Shown here: in pieces, positions 1 through 11,809 of the stretch | Layout of the letters: each line of letters starts with the position of its first letter | Numbering within the stretch: the stretch's first letter is position 1 | DNA from: Chamaecrista fasciculata | Lineage: Eukaryota; Streptophyta; Magnoliopsida; Fabales; Fabaceae | Reading direction: 5' to 3' | DNA length: 64,000 nucleotides | NCBI GenBank assembly: GCA_003254925.1 | Contig: QANZ01029381.1 | Span: 8,938 to 72,937 of the forward strand | Position numbers and translations under genes: made by a program | The notes under the pieces: model-generated | What the model was told of the DNA's origin: nothing | What the model saw: the letters and a program-made list of their open reading frames with translations, nothing else | Database searches by the model: none

Positions 1-1367
1 AAAAAAAAATTCACAATGATAATCTTGTGAATTCACTTTGATCTTAAATAGTGAAATATTCTCTTTTTTACTATTATTTTTATTTATCATTAACTTAATT
101 GTCGAAATACACACAAAGCTCTCATTATCGTGTGGTCCTAACTTTTTATTATTTTGCAAGTGCTCATATCAAAAGTTCTCAAATTAAATTTGGATTTATC
201 AATTTTCATTATTTTCACTTTAGATGAAAAAAGAATTTGATAATATTCTTTGTATTTTTTCTATAATATAATGCGAAGAAGTGATGACCATAATAAATGC
301 AAACATGGATTAGGTCGACTCTTCATTCAACTCCTCAATTGACAACTAGACAAGAGTGTTTTCAAGTCTTTGCTGGATTTGCCGATAATTGGAAAATTTT
401 TAGTGGTGTATCCATATTTAGTGTATATTGTATTTGTAGTAATCCATGTTTCAAAAATGGACTCGATATTGAATCAGGTGAAATATGGTTTAAAGGTTCA
501 CTACTTTGATCGGAGTTCAACCGGGCTCGAATAGTTAACAATTAAATAAATTTAAAAATATTTTCATAAAAGAAAATATTTAATTTAAAATAATAAAAAT
601 ATACAAGTAAATATAAAAAATATTTAATAAATTTTTTAAATTTAAACTTAATTAACTAAGAATGTGAGAATTAAAAAGACAAACAATTAAATATTGAAGT
701 AAAAACTATCAAATAGATTATTATTTTAAGTCTAAACTTAATAAGAAAAAAAATCTTTTAAAATAATATCATTTTAATCTCAAAAAATAAAAAAAAAAGA
801 AAGAAAAGAATAAAACAATTCTGAACCGGTTCAACTCAAACCGTTCGGTTCAGAGTAATTTTTTCGATTTTTAAATAATTTTTTAGCCAACAGAGACAAA
901 ACCATTGTCCGATCGTCCGGTTCGATTTTCAGAACAGTCATAGTAATCATGATATTTCCACCGAAAAGAATAGTCATAGACTCATAGGAGAAGAATAGAG
1001 TAAAACAAAATGTTGTTAATACGAATTATTGTAATCTTAACTTCACACCTCGCAAACAAGCAGAAAGAGATCGTAGAGAGACCCCATGAAACGCGCCGCT
1101 TAAACAGACGACATTCCCACCAGACTAGATTCAATTACATTATACTAAAACCGTAAAACGACATGCCGAATAGTAAATATCACACAATAATAATAAATTA
1201 AAAATTAAAAAAGGAAGATGCCATAGATTATATAGAAGCCGCGAAACGCCGTCGTTGCCACATGAGGCATCAACACAACATCTGAACACACATCGTGTAG
1301 TTCGTAAAACTCACCGTCCCTGATCTACACTCGAGTCTCGCACAGAGCAAAGAGACAGTCGTCGTAG
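1..1367. other. AT-rich intergenic stretch upstream of the methyltransferase gene
   Basis: No gene is supported here. The sequence is very AT-rich with short low-complexity runs. Around 825-930 there are repeated CCGGTTC-type words, which resemble the ends of old plant DNA transposon copies, but no element borders could be defined. The last 300 bases (about 1060-1367) are less AT-rich and probably hold the promoter and 5' untranslated region of the next gene. Confidence 0.5.
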
Positions 1368-3388
1368 ATGGCACTACTATCGTCGCCGGCGATGTCGAAG
1401 GGCATAGTGGTAACAGTGCCAGTTTTGGTCCTCTTTGCTTTAGTCGCCACCGTTTTCCTCTTCTTCCTCTTATCAACCCTCTCTTCTTGCTCTTGCCCTT
1501 CACCTCCCTACACGCCGGTATCCACCGGTAACGGTGTCGGTGGTGGCGCCGCCGTGGCTGTCGGCGGTAGTGTTTCATTATCGACGACGAAGGATGACGT
1601 GGAGTGGGTAAGAGATCAGATCCGATTGAACGGACTTCATATGCACGACAATGTGCTCCGAAAAGGCATTAACCCTCGCACTAGGGCTCATCAACTCGAG
1701 GATCTTAGACAGTAAGACCCAATCACCTCATATTTCTGAAATTTTTGGGTGATTAGTTTCGTATTTGTTTCACTCTTTAGGAGTTTGCCGACTTGGTTCT
1801 TTAAACTGTGAAGCATCATTACATCCGAAAGAGGTTTCTCTAGGCTAAATAATTTCTAACTAACATCTTTTGTTGTGATCCCACATTATCGTCTGAGATT
1901 CATCTTACTCATATTCCTATCTGCATATCATAGTCGTTCATTATATTTCTTTTAGGGAAGTTCTAGCTTGCAAGAGAGATTTGGAACAAATTTCATACAA
2001 ATTAGAATTTTCATGTTAACCATACAAAAGAAATGATTAATTGAATGAATTCAATGGGATTTATGGGAAAAGTACACGAGACTGCTAAAATTGAGTGATA
2101 AAGCAAGGAAACGAGTGGAAATAAGAGTTCCAAGAAATCTTGCTCATGGCCATGCTTTATTTCTCCCAATTTTGTCTTCATGATTCAAAGCTTTAAACTG
2201 AATTTGGTCTATATGATTTGTGGTTGGTTGAAGATGTGTTTAACACTGTTCCCTCTTTCAGACTTCATTTTGTTACTTTTTTTTGCCCATTTTCAGCTTG
2301 TAAATTGTTGTCGTATGTAGTTCCTCACTTCCTCTCTTGCTGATGTTGTTTTGTGATTGGCAATGTGCAAAAATGATCCGTTTGATCGCTAATATTGGCA
2401 GGCTCCGCTGCTATGTCAAAATTAAACAACACAAAGCGCGTACATGAAAACTCTATGCTGTGTCTCTTTAGTTAGATACACATTTTTATTACAGCACTCC
2501 ATGGAATGATCTCTCTATATGTATGTAATCATGGCGTCTTTTTAATTAACAATTGTTTATTCGCTGTCTTTTTTTTTTAAAAAAAAGGCCAATTCAAGGA
2601 CCTCCCAATTTTTGTTTCTTCTCGGTTAATGTATGCACAGTGATGCATTTGATTGCAATTTTTCAGTTCGATTTCTTTGAAATGAGTGTCATTTAGGGTA
2701 TCTAATATAACATGTTATTTCTGCAATGTACAGATTTAAGGGCATATCACACTATGAGGGACCTGAATCAGATAACCACACAGCACTGCCTTGCCCTGGG
2801 GAGCTCCTGGTTGAAGAGCACCATAGCAACTATGGTGAGCCCTGGGCAGGTGGAAGAGATGTGTTTGAATTTCTTGGTCAGTCCTCTCAACTCAAACCAG
2901 ATTCACGTGTCTTAGAGATAGGTTGTGGCACGCTTCGAGTTGGCTTGCATTTTATTCGGTTCTTAAATGCTGAACATTTTCATTGTCTTGAAAGGGATGA
3001 GCTGTCCCTTATGGCTGCATTTAGATATGAGCTTCCCTCTCAAGGCCTCTTATCTAAACGCCCTTTGATTGTGAAAGGGGAGGACATGGATTTCAGTAAA
3101 TTTGGATCTGGAGTTATGTATGACTTGATTTATGCTAGTGCTGTATTTCTTCATATGCCGGATAAGCTTGTTTGGGTTGGATTGGAGAGGTTAGCTGCTA
3201 GATTGAAACCTTACGAAGGACGAATCTTTGTATCGCATAATATAAAATTCTGTTCACGACTAGGAGGAGAGGAATGCACTAAGAGGCTCACAAGTTTGGG
3301 GCTTGAGTATCTTGGGAAGCATACACATGATAGCTTGCTATTTAATCACTATGAGTTATGGTTTGAATTTAGGCGGTCCAAGGCTTAA
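1368..3388 (+). CDS. Membrane-anchored SAM-dependent methyltransferase-like protein
   Basis: Two exons, 1368-1711 and 2734-3388, joined by a GT-AG intron; a Gln codon is split across the junction. The product is 332 residues. Residues about 13-40 form one hydrophobic segment, followed by a Ser/Pro/Gly-rich linker, so a single-pass membrane anchor with the catalytic part on one side is likely. Residues 174-185 read VLEIGCGTLRVG, the glycine-rich SAM-binding motif I of class I methyltransferases, and an acidic residue follows the next strand (HCLERDE). The substrate cannot be told from sequence. Both the join and the frame fit well. I infer an endomembrane or plasma-membrane protein. The alternative that the first exon is untranslated is unlikely because the frame is open and continuous. 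Confidence 0.85.
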
Positions 3389-4851
3389 TTTTGATTGAAG
3401 CTTGAGAAGTAGCTCCAAAAGGCTTCTGTGCACTCAATGTGCTTTTGCTCTGAATGCCATCAAGTAAATCACACGTTTGCTTACGGGCCGAGAGGTGGCT
3501 TATTTATCAGTCATTGGTTAGTCAATTTGTGCTGGAAATCTAACTCGGCCTTGAGGATCATCGATGATTTTGACGAAATACTCAACGAAAAGCAAGGTGG
3601 CATGGGTTATATATTAGTGTCATCAGGTGGAAAGTCTAGCTTCATTTTCTTTTTTGATTATTTTATTATAGCTTAAGCCTGATATAATAGATGTATTTTT
3701 TTTAGCGTTCTTTCTATTATGCAATTGATTGTTGTTCTACCAATTATTACATAGGATATAATCTAAATTGTCTAGTTACTTGTTTTAAATTGAAGGTTCA
3801 AACTGAGAATATGGAGGAAAAAACTACAACCTGGCATCAGAAATTTTTACTGATTCGATTGATTTTATCATTTCTAATCAAACATGTTTTGTATTAATTT
3901 TATTTGAGTAGTTTTAGTCTGACCATCTGAATGGTACATAAACGTGAACTGGATTCGGAGGCTTTATTTTACTGAGTTTCCATCGAATTGGCTCGTCCAG
4001 TCTGGGTTTAACGTTGTGAATGTGCATACTGCTGACTGCATGCCATTTAATGAACATATCTAATATGTTGTTAGGAGACAAATCAAAGTTACAAGTAACT
4101 TTTGAGGAATAATTTCTACATCTAATTAGAGTGAATTCCAATATACTTTCAAAATATATTTGATCAAATATCAATATCAACTTTTAATGTATTATTTGAT
4201 TTCGTTTGTTAATGATTTAAACTAAGTAGAGAAAAAACTTGTCAAGAATAACCTTTAACTTTGATTTTTTCACATTTGAATTTAAAACGAAAGAGATATG
4301 ACTAACTTCATAAAATGAGTAATTCATTTTTGGGTCTAATTTTAAATATGGTTTGACTTCGTTTGTCAATAATTCGAACTAAGCAGAGAAAAAATTATCA
4401 AGAGTAATTTATAACTTTAATTTCATCGTATTAAGATTTGAAACGAGAGATATATAATTACATTTACGATGCGTTTGGATTGAGGAGATAAGTTAAAGGA
4501 GGATAAAGGAAGGAGGAGGTAATAAAGGAGAGGTAAATGATTTGTGTTATAAAGGAGGTTTTAGTAGTTAGGAATGAAAACAAGATTTTTGAGAAACATT
4601 GAGGACCAAAATGGAACGGAAAAAATATTAAAGACCAAAATAAAATTTAAATTAAATATTAGGGACCAAAATAAAGTTTTGACCAAATATAAATGAAAAG
4701 ATAACTAGAAGGTCATGGCCTCATGGGCACAAGGCTAATTAAAACGACGCCGTCGCCTGAGTGAAGTACAACGTCAACATTTCGGCTTTTGGGGCGGAAC
4801 ATCAACATAAAGGCTAGCAAAGCAAAGTTTGCATTGCCTACTGAATCAACG
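3389..4851. other. Intergenic region with a probable MITE end
   Basis: This contains the 3' untranslated region of the methyltransferase gene and AT-rich DNA. At about 4460-4700 a purine-rich stretch beginning near GATGCGTTTGGATTG looks like the edge of a non-autonomous DNA transposon, but no matching inverted end was found. Short open frames here have no recognisable family signature and are treated as chance. Confidence 0.4.
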
Positions 4852-7021
4852 ATGGCTGGAATTCGCATCTTAAGCAAGCCACAGTTTCGCACAATCTTCT
4901 CCACAGCGTATGTCGAAGCCTCCTGGATGGACAAAGTAAAGGGCGTCTTCACCGGAAAAAAGGATCCCGACGAAACCGGCGATTTCACGCTCTTACGTCA
5001 GTTCCATTATTACCCTTTCTGCCATTTTACCACATTTTCGTTTCAACTGCTTTTCTCTTGATGCTAGTTTTTGTACCTTTTCTGCAGAATTTGCTGATCA
5101 AATGAAGACAGCTGTAAGACTCGGAAAGTTTAAGCAGTATGTAGTTGGTCGAAGCAGTGACGCGACCTTTTCTGAGGGCATCCGGAGACAGGAAGCCATA
5201 ATTCGATGTTTAGGGGGTTTTGATCCCACTGGGGAGGTTTTTTTTTTTCTCTTTCCTTCTTTAGTCATGGTTGCTTTATCTTTTTCGTTCTTGTATATGT
5301 TAACATATGAAATGTCTGTGTATACACTTCTATTTGAACTTGAAGCACCCGAATCCTAATGATAGGAGATTATACTTTGAAGTTCAAGTTCTTCTCCTGA
5401 TTTTACATCTTAGCATGTGTTCGTAATGAACTTTGTTAATTATTAATGTGCTAAAATAGAATAGTAAATATGGCTATTGATGTTAATCTCTCATAAAACC
5501 TGCCATGGTTACTTTAGAGTGGATTTTTTTTCCCTTGGAACTTTTGGCACCATCAAGTGGAGGGGAAGAGAGGATTAAGATATCCTCCCCTCATTTAGAA
5601 AGTTGAGAATTGGAGGGAAAGATAACGAGAGATTAACTTTTAATCCTTTATTCTCCTTCTCCTTTACAAATTTCAAATATCGCAAAAGGAGGTATTAACA
5701 TTCAAATAAGGAGAGGACATGTGGAAGGTTAACCTTCCCTTCCCGCTCCCATCCCTTTCCCTTCCCCTCTCAAATACCAAACGTCGGCTTAAGATTTCCT
5801 GTACTGATTAATCATTGATGTGTATTACTTCTGTTAGTTTCAATGAAAGGTTTCTAGGAATGTTTGCCGATTGTAACTGTATATTTTATCATTTTCAGAA
5901 CCTCCAGACTGTTCATAAACAAGAAGTAGCAAAGCAGTGTAAATGCACAATTGCTGATGTAGAGAATGCGCTTTCTAAGTTTACTTGGGCTAAAGGAGCG
6001 TATAAGAAGATGCAAGTGCAAAAGGAAGAAGGAAAACCAATGCCAAAAAACTTTTCTGAGGTAGTATGACTCATAGTTCACCGAAGCCTCAAGCCTCACA
6101 GTTCTTTTCCCTTCTCTAGTACATGTCAGTTGAATTATTTAGTTTAAATTACTTTCCTGCGCAATTAGTGATGCTTGATTCATGCAAACTTTTATGTTCC
6201 TTTCTCTAGTTGCAAGAGATGGTGGGTTCAACTCCTTTGGATCTTGCTCGATCTAATTTGGCTAAGGATGGACAAATTAGTAGGAATGCGCCTTGTCCAT
6301 GTGGTTCCAATAAGAGATACAAACGGTAATTTTGCTTTTTTACCAAATTCTCTGTTTATAGATTATTATTTTAATTTGACATATATCTCAATTCTCTGTC
6401 AAAATTAAAGACTGATTAAAGTTGTTGCTAATTTGTGAGTTCAGATGAAGAATTGTCCCTGATAAAAATTACTTCTAAAACCTTGATATTTGGTTGACTT
6501 ACCTTACTAGAAAATCAACTCAAGTAATTGCACTGAATGATTTGGCTTTATCTGCTAAGCAAACAATTTCCTTACTAGAAAAATAAACACAACCAACACC
6601 ACCGAATGATTTAGCTTTATCTGCTAATCAAACAATTTCCTAATTCCTTTACATGTAGCTGACCATCTTTTTTTTTGAAGTTCTCTTAGTTTGCTCCCTG
6701 GTGTATTTGCCCCCTACATATTTGTATTCATATTATTTATAGCAAAACTCAGTTAAACTGAGTTTTGTACGACGTTGTTGTATCATCATTTTAAAAATAT
6801 GATGAACGTGGTCATTGAATATGCATTTTAGAGTGTAAATCTATCATGTTTTATTGTAGACGGTAAACTTTATGACAAAATACTTGTATGATCTCTCTCT
6901 TTATATTTTCTTTTTTTAGATACACGCTCTGATGCACTTTGATTTAATGTGAATAGAATTTCAATATTGATCTGCTTATACTTATTTATATTCTTAATGA
7001 AGGTGCTGCGGAAAGGATTGA
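4852..7021 (+). CDS. Small SEC-C zinc-motif protein, probably organellar
   Basis: Five exons: 4852-4996, 5088-5236, 5899-6060, 6210-6325 and 7003-7021; all introns are GT-AG. The product is 196 residues. The N-terminus (MAGIRILSKPQFRTIF) is basic and hydroxylated with no early acidic residue, which suggests a mitochondrial presequence. The last 16 residues, CPCGSNKRYKRCCGKD, are a SEC-C motif (Cys181, Cys183, Cys192, Cys193), a zinc-binding tail best known from bacterial SecA but also found in unrelated small proteins. The final 19-nt coding exon carries half of the zinc ligands. I chose the ATG at 4852 because the upstream in-frame stretch has no ATG. The function is unknown; a role in protein handling or in the organellar ribosome is only a guess. 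The second intron carries a repeat. Confidence 0.8.
5555..5795. repeat. Purine/pyrimidine-biased palindromic repeat in an intron
   Basis: Inside intron 2 of the SEC-C gene. A GGAGGGGAAG-type arm on the left and a CCCTTCCCCTC-type arm on the right are roughly inverted, as in a small non-autonomous DNA transposon. Borders and target duplication could not be fixed. Confidence 0.4.
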
Positions 7022-9022
7022 AGTAATTTAGAAGATACATATTAGACAGTAGAGGTGGCGGGACTCCTCAAGTATGATTTATTTAGAGAGGCACCCAAGC
7101 CAATCAATCTGCTGTCAGTCTCTAATTTATTTGTTCTAGTTGGACACAACCTCACATACAAAACTCTTTTTATTTAATTTTTCTAATTTGTTGAGGTGCA
7201 CATAGGCGGTTTCACATTGACGGTGTTAAGGTGATGAGTGTAGTTTCATTCTTTGCTCTGTTTCCACCCAACAAATTAAAAAAGAAAAACTAGTGTTCTT
7301 TTTGGCTAAGCCTCACGATCATTTTGTTGAACATTCTCAAATTCAGCCTATAATATACGAGTTGTGAGCTGCATGCCCATATTCATGTTTAGGATATCTT
7401 AGTAAAGATAAAATTGGAAGAAGTTAAATGCGTGCCTAGAATAAGAAGATAGGATGAAAGGGTGGAAATCCAATGACATGGTGAGACAATCATGAGCTCA
7501 AGTTTCAATGTTCATACTTGCGTTTGATAAAATCAATAGTTTTTGGAATCAATTAGAGATCATGTTTGGCGGCAATTCTCAAACTCTCCCATCTTCTCTG
7601 AAATAGAGGATAAGGAGAAAATGAACTTTTAAACTTCCAGTTGGTTTAGTATGGGATTGGAATATAACAGATATGGGTCACTTTGACTCCTGAATATTCC
7701 AAGGTAAAAAGAGGCTTAAGATCATCATATGAAACCCGTCTATTGGTATCCATTTTGACATTTACTAATATAGACGGGGTACTTTGTTTTATATTATTCC
7801 ACAAAAAAATAGAGTGCATTTAACAATTTCCTAAACAGAAGCGCTTGGATTGTGAAGTCAAATTCCCAGCAGTATTCTTTCCAAGTTCTGTATAAATTAA
7901 CCATGAAACAATTATGATATTGAAAATCTGATGCGATTTTCATCGGCAGTTTCAGAGATGGACACGATCGGAAAGGGAAAATGCGATGGCAAATATTCAA
8001 TCATAGGAAGAAAGGGACAAATTGGGGTATGTTGATTACAAAGACGATGAACTTGTGTCTAGAAAAGTTGTTGAGTTTATCAAGAAGCTCATAGGGGTTA
8101 GCCGGTTAGGTAATTACACCTTAATCCTTATCATCAGCAAATGGTGAAGAATTGAAGATTAAGAACGTACTTGAAGGCATCATAGTGTTTACTATTAGAT
8201 CTACGTCTAAACATAAAAATTTTGGCAAAACTTACGGTCCACATAGCAACCCAAGAGGATTCAACTTACAGTCCACATGACATCTGTAAGGTTAGAAAGA
8301 GTAAGGCAGTCAATCAGGCACAACATCTGTCAGATTAGCTGAGTTAAATCGAATTCAATACATAGTGTGAACATGTATGCTTTTTTTTGGGTAATTTGGT
8401 ATTTTATATTTGGATTACACAATTGAGAATTTAGTGATTGGGTTGATTATCTTCCCGCAGATATCAGTATGTTTTATTCACAATTCAACAATTCTTCGAA
8501 GACTAATTTTTGTTTACTTAGCAATAAACAATATCAACTGGTACTTCTGCCGATGCGGCTAGTTCTTGGGAAGCATTTGATTGCAAAAAGACAACATACA
8601 TAAAGGACCAGCAATGGCAAGAAAGTTCAGAAGTACACAAGAGGAGAAACATTGAATTAGGTTAGGAAAAACACCAAGACGTGTAAATGATTTGTGTTGT
8701 CTTCAACAGGAAACTCGACAAATTCCATGATGCACCACGACTAATTGAGAACTGTTGATTATCACGAACATGGTTTTGAAGATTGCTTGGAAGTTGGAAG
8801 GAAAAAAGCTAGTGTACTTTCGTGCCTTTGCAACTTACATAGGATTTATTAAAAATTAGACTCTCAATAATTCATCACAGATACAAATCATACAATGAAT
8901 GTAACTAGTTTTCGTTTTATGCGGCATTGCAGGTGCGGATTAAATGGGTTTAAGAGCCCAACAAATCATGGTGGATAGCCCATGAATAATGCCAGCATAT
9001 GTATATATGTACGCTAGACTTA
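7022..9022. other. Gene-free region with one possible coding fragment
   Basis: No complete gene is visible. Near 8010-8110 one frame reads GYVDYKDDELVSRKVVEFIK, which looks more protein-like than its surroundings but has no start or flanking exons that I can connect. It may be a decayed gene fragment. The rest is AT-rich DNA with no recognisable element. Confidence 0.35.
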
Positions 9023-9074
9023 GTCCCACATCGCTGAATTTACAAATAGGCTTGCATTGGGCGATATATAAATA
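9023..9074 (+). promoter_or_regulatory. U1-A promoter: USE and TATA box
   Basis: The upstream sequence element GTCCCACATCG lies at 9023-9033 and TATAAATA at 9067-9074, 33 bp apart. The RNA start is 32 bp after the first base of the TATA box. USE plus TATA about 33 bp apart is the known layout of plant snRNA genes transcribed by RNA polymerase II; polymerase III types have about 10 bp less. Confidence 0.9.
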
Positions 9075-9098
9075 ATGAGCAAATGGCACCCTTGAAAC

Positions 9099-9259
9099 AT
9101 ACTTACCTGGATGGGGTCAATGGATGATCATTAAGGACCATGGCCTAGGTTGGTGACCTCCATTGCACTTTGGAGGGGTGCCCACCTAAGGTCTCCCCAA
9201 GTGGGAGAGCCTACATCATAATTTGTGGCAGTGGGGGCCTGCGTTCGCGCGGCCCCTCC
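9099..9259 (+). ncRNA. U1 spliceosomal snRNA, copy A
   Basis: The RNA begins ATACTTACCTGG, the standard 5' splice-site-pairing sequence. Stem-loop I follows at about 9112-9144, stem-loop II with the U1A-type loop ATTGCAC at about 9145-9195, stem-loop III, the Sm site AATTTGTGG at 9220-9228, and the terminal GC-rich hairpin closed by TTCG. The loop of stem-loop I reads GATCATTAAGG, with T where plant and animal U1 have G (GATCANGAAGG); this is part of the U1-70K binding site. A plant 3' box (AGTTTAAAT) follows at 9268-9276. The 3' end is estimated to within about 3 bases. With intact promoter and stems it looks expressible. Confidence 0.93.
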
Positions 9260-9422
9260 CTAATTTTAGTTTAAATGTTTTAATTTTTTGGCCACTCTTC
9301 GAATTTTAATCTAGATGTCTTAATCTTTGTAATTTTAATCTAAATGTCTTAATCTTTGCCGCCCCTCCTCTAATTTTAGTTTGGTCTTAATTTTGGTGGC
9401 CCCTCCCCTAATTTCCCTAATT
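9251..9422 (+). repeat. Repeated U1 3'-end and 3'-box sequences
   Basis: The last bases of U1-A plus the following 3' box region (GGCCCCTCCC then TAATTTTAGTTT) recur in degraded form at about 9358-9382 and again at about 9395-9412. Between them is a short internal repeat around ATGTCTTAATCTTTG. Tandem slippage of the 3'-processing region is the simplest explanation. Confidence 0.6.
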
Positions 9423-9430
9423 TAAGTCTT

Positions 9431-9710
9431 GGATAAATTATGTTTTAGTATTTTGAAAAAGTGTAAAGTTTTTATTTTAGTCCTTATATAATATGTATTT
9501 AGGGATCTATTTATAATTTTTTAAAAATTTTTGGGGGTCAATATGTAATTTTTGTAAAATTTGATATGGTTAAAATTACTAAATAGTTCTAAAGGGTACA
9601 AAGTGTTAATGGAGAATATCACAGGATACCAAAGTGTCACTTTTTAAACCATAGGGTACCAAAGTAAAATATAACAAAACCACATGATACTTAAAAGTGT
9701 AATTTTATCC
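9431..9710. mobile_element. Mutator-like MITE with 9-bp target duplication
   Basis: The ends are inverted (GGATAAATTA at the left, TAATTTTATCC at the right). The flanks are the 9-bp direct repeat TTAAGTCTT at 9422-9430 and 9711-9719. The interior has repeated GGTACCAAAGTG-type words also found in the copies near 24.3, 34.1 and 48.8 kb. It is non-coding. A 9-bp duplication is typical of Mutator-like elements. It sits between U1-A and the acetyltransferase gene. Confidence 0.85.
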
Positions 9711-9807
9711 TTAAGTCTTAATGTCTTAATCTTTGTTTGGTGTGACCTTGATCTTCTTATTTGTAATGGCTAGATTTATGACTAAATACTGTCAACTCTA
9801 ATCAAAT

Positions 9808-10335
9808 ATGGCGATATTTGAGTCAAGGATCTCCCTTCGGCCATTCAAGTTGAGCGATGTGGATGACTTCCTTTTATGGGCAGGAGACAATCGGGTGACT
9901 GAAAATCTCCGATGGAAGACTTGTGATTCAAGGGAGGAAGCCTTGGCTTTCATCAGAGATGTGTGCATACCTCATCCATGGCGGCGCTCAATATGCTTCG
10001 ATGACCGTTCGATCGGGTTTGTTTCAGTGTTTCGATGGTCAAATGATGACAGGTGTAGGGCAGATATTGGATATGCCTTAGCAACTGAGTACTGGGGTCA
10101 AGGGATTACCACCCAAGCTGTGAAGATTGCTGTGTCACAAGTCTTCAAGGAATTACCAGATTTGGTAAGGTTACAAGCCTTTATTGATGTGGAAAACAAG
10201 GCTTCTCAAAGAGTACTGGAAAAGGTTGGATTTCAAAGAGAGGGCGTGTTGAGAAAGTACAGTTACCTCAAGGGCAACCTCAAGGATCTGATTATCTTTA
10301 GCTTTTTGTCCACAGATGTTCTTTCTGCACAATAA
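9808..10335 (+). CDS. GNAT-family N-acetyltransferase, RimJ/RimL type
   Basis: A single-exon reading frame of 175 residues. Residues 8-20 (ISLRPFKLSDVDD) are the usual N-terminal strand and helix start of RimJ/RimL-like acetyltransferases. Residues 95-104 (YWGQGITTQA) form motif A with the Q/R-x-x-G-x-G/A acetyl-CoA pyrophosphate loop, and residues 129-146 (ENKASQRVLEKVGFQREG) form motif B. The length is normal for the family, so the gene looks intact. It would transfer acetyl from acetyl-CoA to an amino group; the substrate is unknown. It lies 88 bp after a MITE's target duplication and about 0.55 kb downstream of U1-A, an arrangement repeated in damaged form at U1-B. Confidence 0.9.
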   Translation: MAIFESRISLRPFKLSDVDDFLLWAGDNRVTENLRWKTCDSREEALAFIRDVCIPHPWRRSICFDDRSIGFVSVFRWSNDDRCRADIGYALATEYWGQGITTQAVKIAVSQVFKELPDLVRLQAFIDVENKASQRVLEKVGFQREGVLRKYSYLKGNLKDLIIFSFLSTDVLSAQ

Positions 10336-11110
10336 AGTATCAACTATCAATTTACTCTAAATTTCTAAATCACTAGAGCTTTTATTATCTGTTTGCCTAA
10401 ATTAGTAGTTACATTATAGTGTTTTAATAGTTTTGAACAATTTCTCATTCCTTGTAATACTTCCTTTCCATTATTCACCCTTTATGAACATACTGTTTAC
10501 CAGTTATGGATGATTGCGTACCCTGCTCCATCCTAGCAATTTTCCAAATCAAGTAAGCTGTCTTCCATAACCAAATATTGAACGTGAAATACTAGAGCCA
10601 AATAAGCAAGTTAAAATTCACCGGAAGATACAACCTAGGATTATAAAGCCCTTGATGAATAATCAAACAACATCGACCTTATAATCCCTTGATGAATAAT
10701 CAAATAACACCGACCTTGTGCAAAGTAGGTGATCCACCATTATTTTAATTTTTATTTGACACAATTATTTTAATTTCTTGATGAATGAACACGTTCTTAC
10801 GATGAACTATGTAAGTGAATTATAAAGCCCTTCACTTCCAAAAGTAAAGACATATATAGGTCTATGTATATTTTTTATTAATTTAAAAAGGAGTTGAAAA
10901 GTCCTTAAACCTAAAAAACAGTGCAAGGAGCAAGCAAAGAGCCAGTAGTTTTATTATCTTGAGAGATAAATTCCAAGCTCTGGACATCCATCAGCTTGAC
11001 AAATAATGAGTTAGCCAGTTTATAAAATAAATGAGTGATAACTGCCTGTTTTAAACTTTGAACTGAATGTAAGGTTAAAGACAAATATGAAATCTTGTAA
11101 AATCTAATTA
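10336..11110. other. Intergenic region between the GNAT gene and U1-B
   Basis: AT-rich DNA. A 35-40 bp direct repeat containing CCTTGATGAATAATCAAA occurs twice at about 10650-10705. Nothing coding is supported. Confidence 0.4.
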
Positions 11111-11161
11111 ATCCCACATCGTTTGGTCATCTGTGAGCAAATCTGCCGGCACTCTATAAAT
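11111..11161 (+). promoter_or_regulatory. U1-B promoter: USE and TATA box
   Basis: USE ATCCCACATCG at 11111-11121 and TATAAAT at 11155-11161, 33 bp apart; the RNA start is 32 bp beyond the TATA start, exactly as in copy A. Confidence 0.9.
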
Positions 11162-11186
11162 AAGAAGCAAATAGCAACTATGTAAT

Positions 11187-11349
11187 ATACTTACCTGGGT
11201 GGGGTCTATGGTTGATCATGAAGGACCATGGCCTAGAATAGTGGCCTCCATTGCACTTTGGAGGGGTGCTATTCTAAAGTCTCCCTAGATTGGGAGAGCT
11301 TACATCATAATTTGTTGCCGTGTGGGGACTTGCGTTCGCGCAGTCCCTG
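11187..11349 (+). ncRNA. U1 spliceosomal snRNA, copy B
   Basis: The 5' end is the standard ATACTTACCTGG. Stem-loop I has the normal GATCATGAAGG loop. The lower arm of stem-loop II differs from the other copies on both strands (GAATAG against CTATTC) so pairing is preserved. The U1A loop ATTGCAC is kept. The Sm site is AATTTGTTG (11309-11317), one base off the usual AATTTGTGG. The terminal hairpin GGGAC/GTCCC is again compensated. No clear AGTNNAA 3' box follows. The Sm change and weak 3' box make it the copy most likely to be weak or silent. Confidence 0.88.
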
Positions 11350-11608
11350 CCAATATCAAATTTAATAATTTATTTGCCTGCCTTCTTATACGCACTATTT
11401 CTTAGTGTTTCCTTCCTTCCATTGTCAGTTTAATATATTATTTGTTTGTCTTGGATGCGTTTACAATTTTCTTAATCGAAACTCCATTGATTGCAAAATG
11501 GGTTATCATCCCTGCCTCTTGTTTGTATTTTGGTCAGGAAACAATAATTGACAACATAGATGGTGTGCTAAGTTTTGCCACTACGCTAGTCAGTTTTTTT
11601 TTCCACGC

Positions 11609-11809
11609 ATGGAGATTGATGTATCGAAAATTACACTTCGACCCTTCAAGCTTAGCGATGAAGTGACTCGAGAGATTGGATTAGAGACTTGTGGTTCCAT
11701 GGAAGAGGCTTTGACTTTCATTAGATGTTTGCATATGAAAGTTCCTATAACGAGTTCACTTACATTTCTGTATCTAGAATACATAACTGGCTTCACATTC
11801 ATTTTTTAG
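11609..11809 (+). pseudogene. Truncated GNAT acetyltransferase copy
   Basis: A short frame starts MEIDVSKITLRPFKLSDE and continues into GSMEEALTFIR, matching residues 1-50 of the intact acetyltransferase at 9808-10335. About 16 residues between these blocks are missing by deletion, and everything from about residue 51 onward, including the acetyl-CoA motif, is unrelated sequence ending at a stop. The copy sits about 260 bp after U1-B, as the intact gene follows U1-A, so the pair arose by duplication of a U1-GNAT segment. Confidence 0.8.

Noticed and set aside
826-930. Repeated CCGGTTC words near the left edge as a possible inverted-repeat element
   Set aside because: No consistent inverted ends or target duplication could be found.
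1270-1578. Arg-rich frame on the minus strand across the methyltransferase first exon
   Set aside because: It is a shadow of the plus-strand exon, which has a proper start, a membrane segment and an exact splice to the SAM-binding exon.
8010-8110. Protein-like stretch with DYKDDELVSRKVVEF
   Set aside because: The frame is short, breaks on both sides and cannot be joined to other exons or to a known family with confidence.
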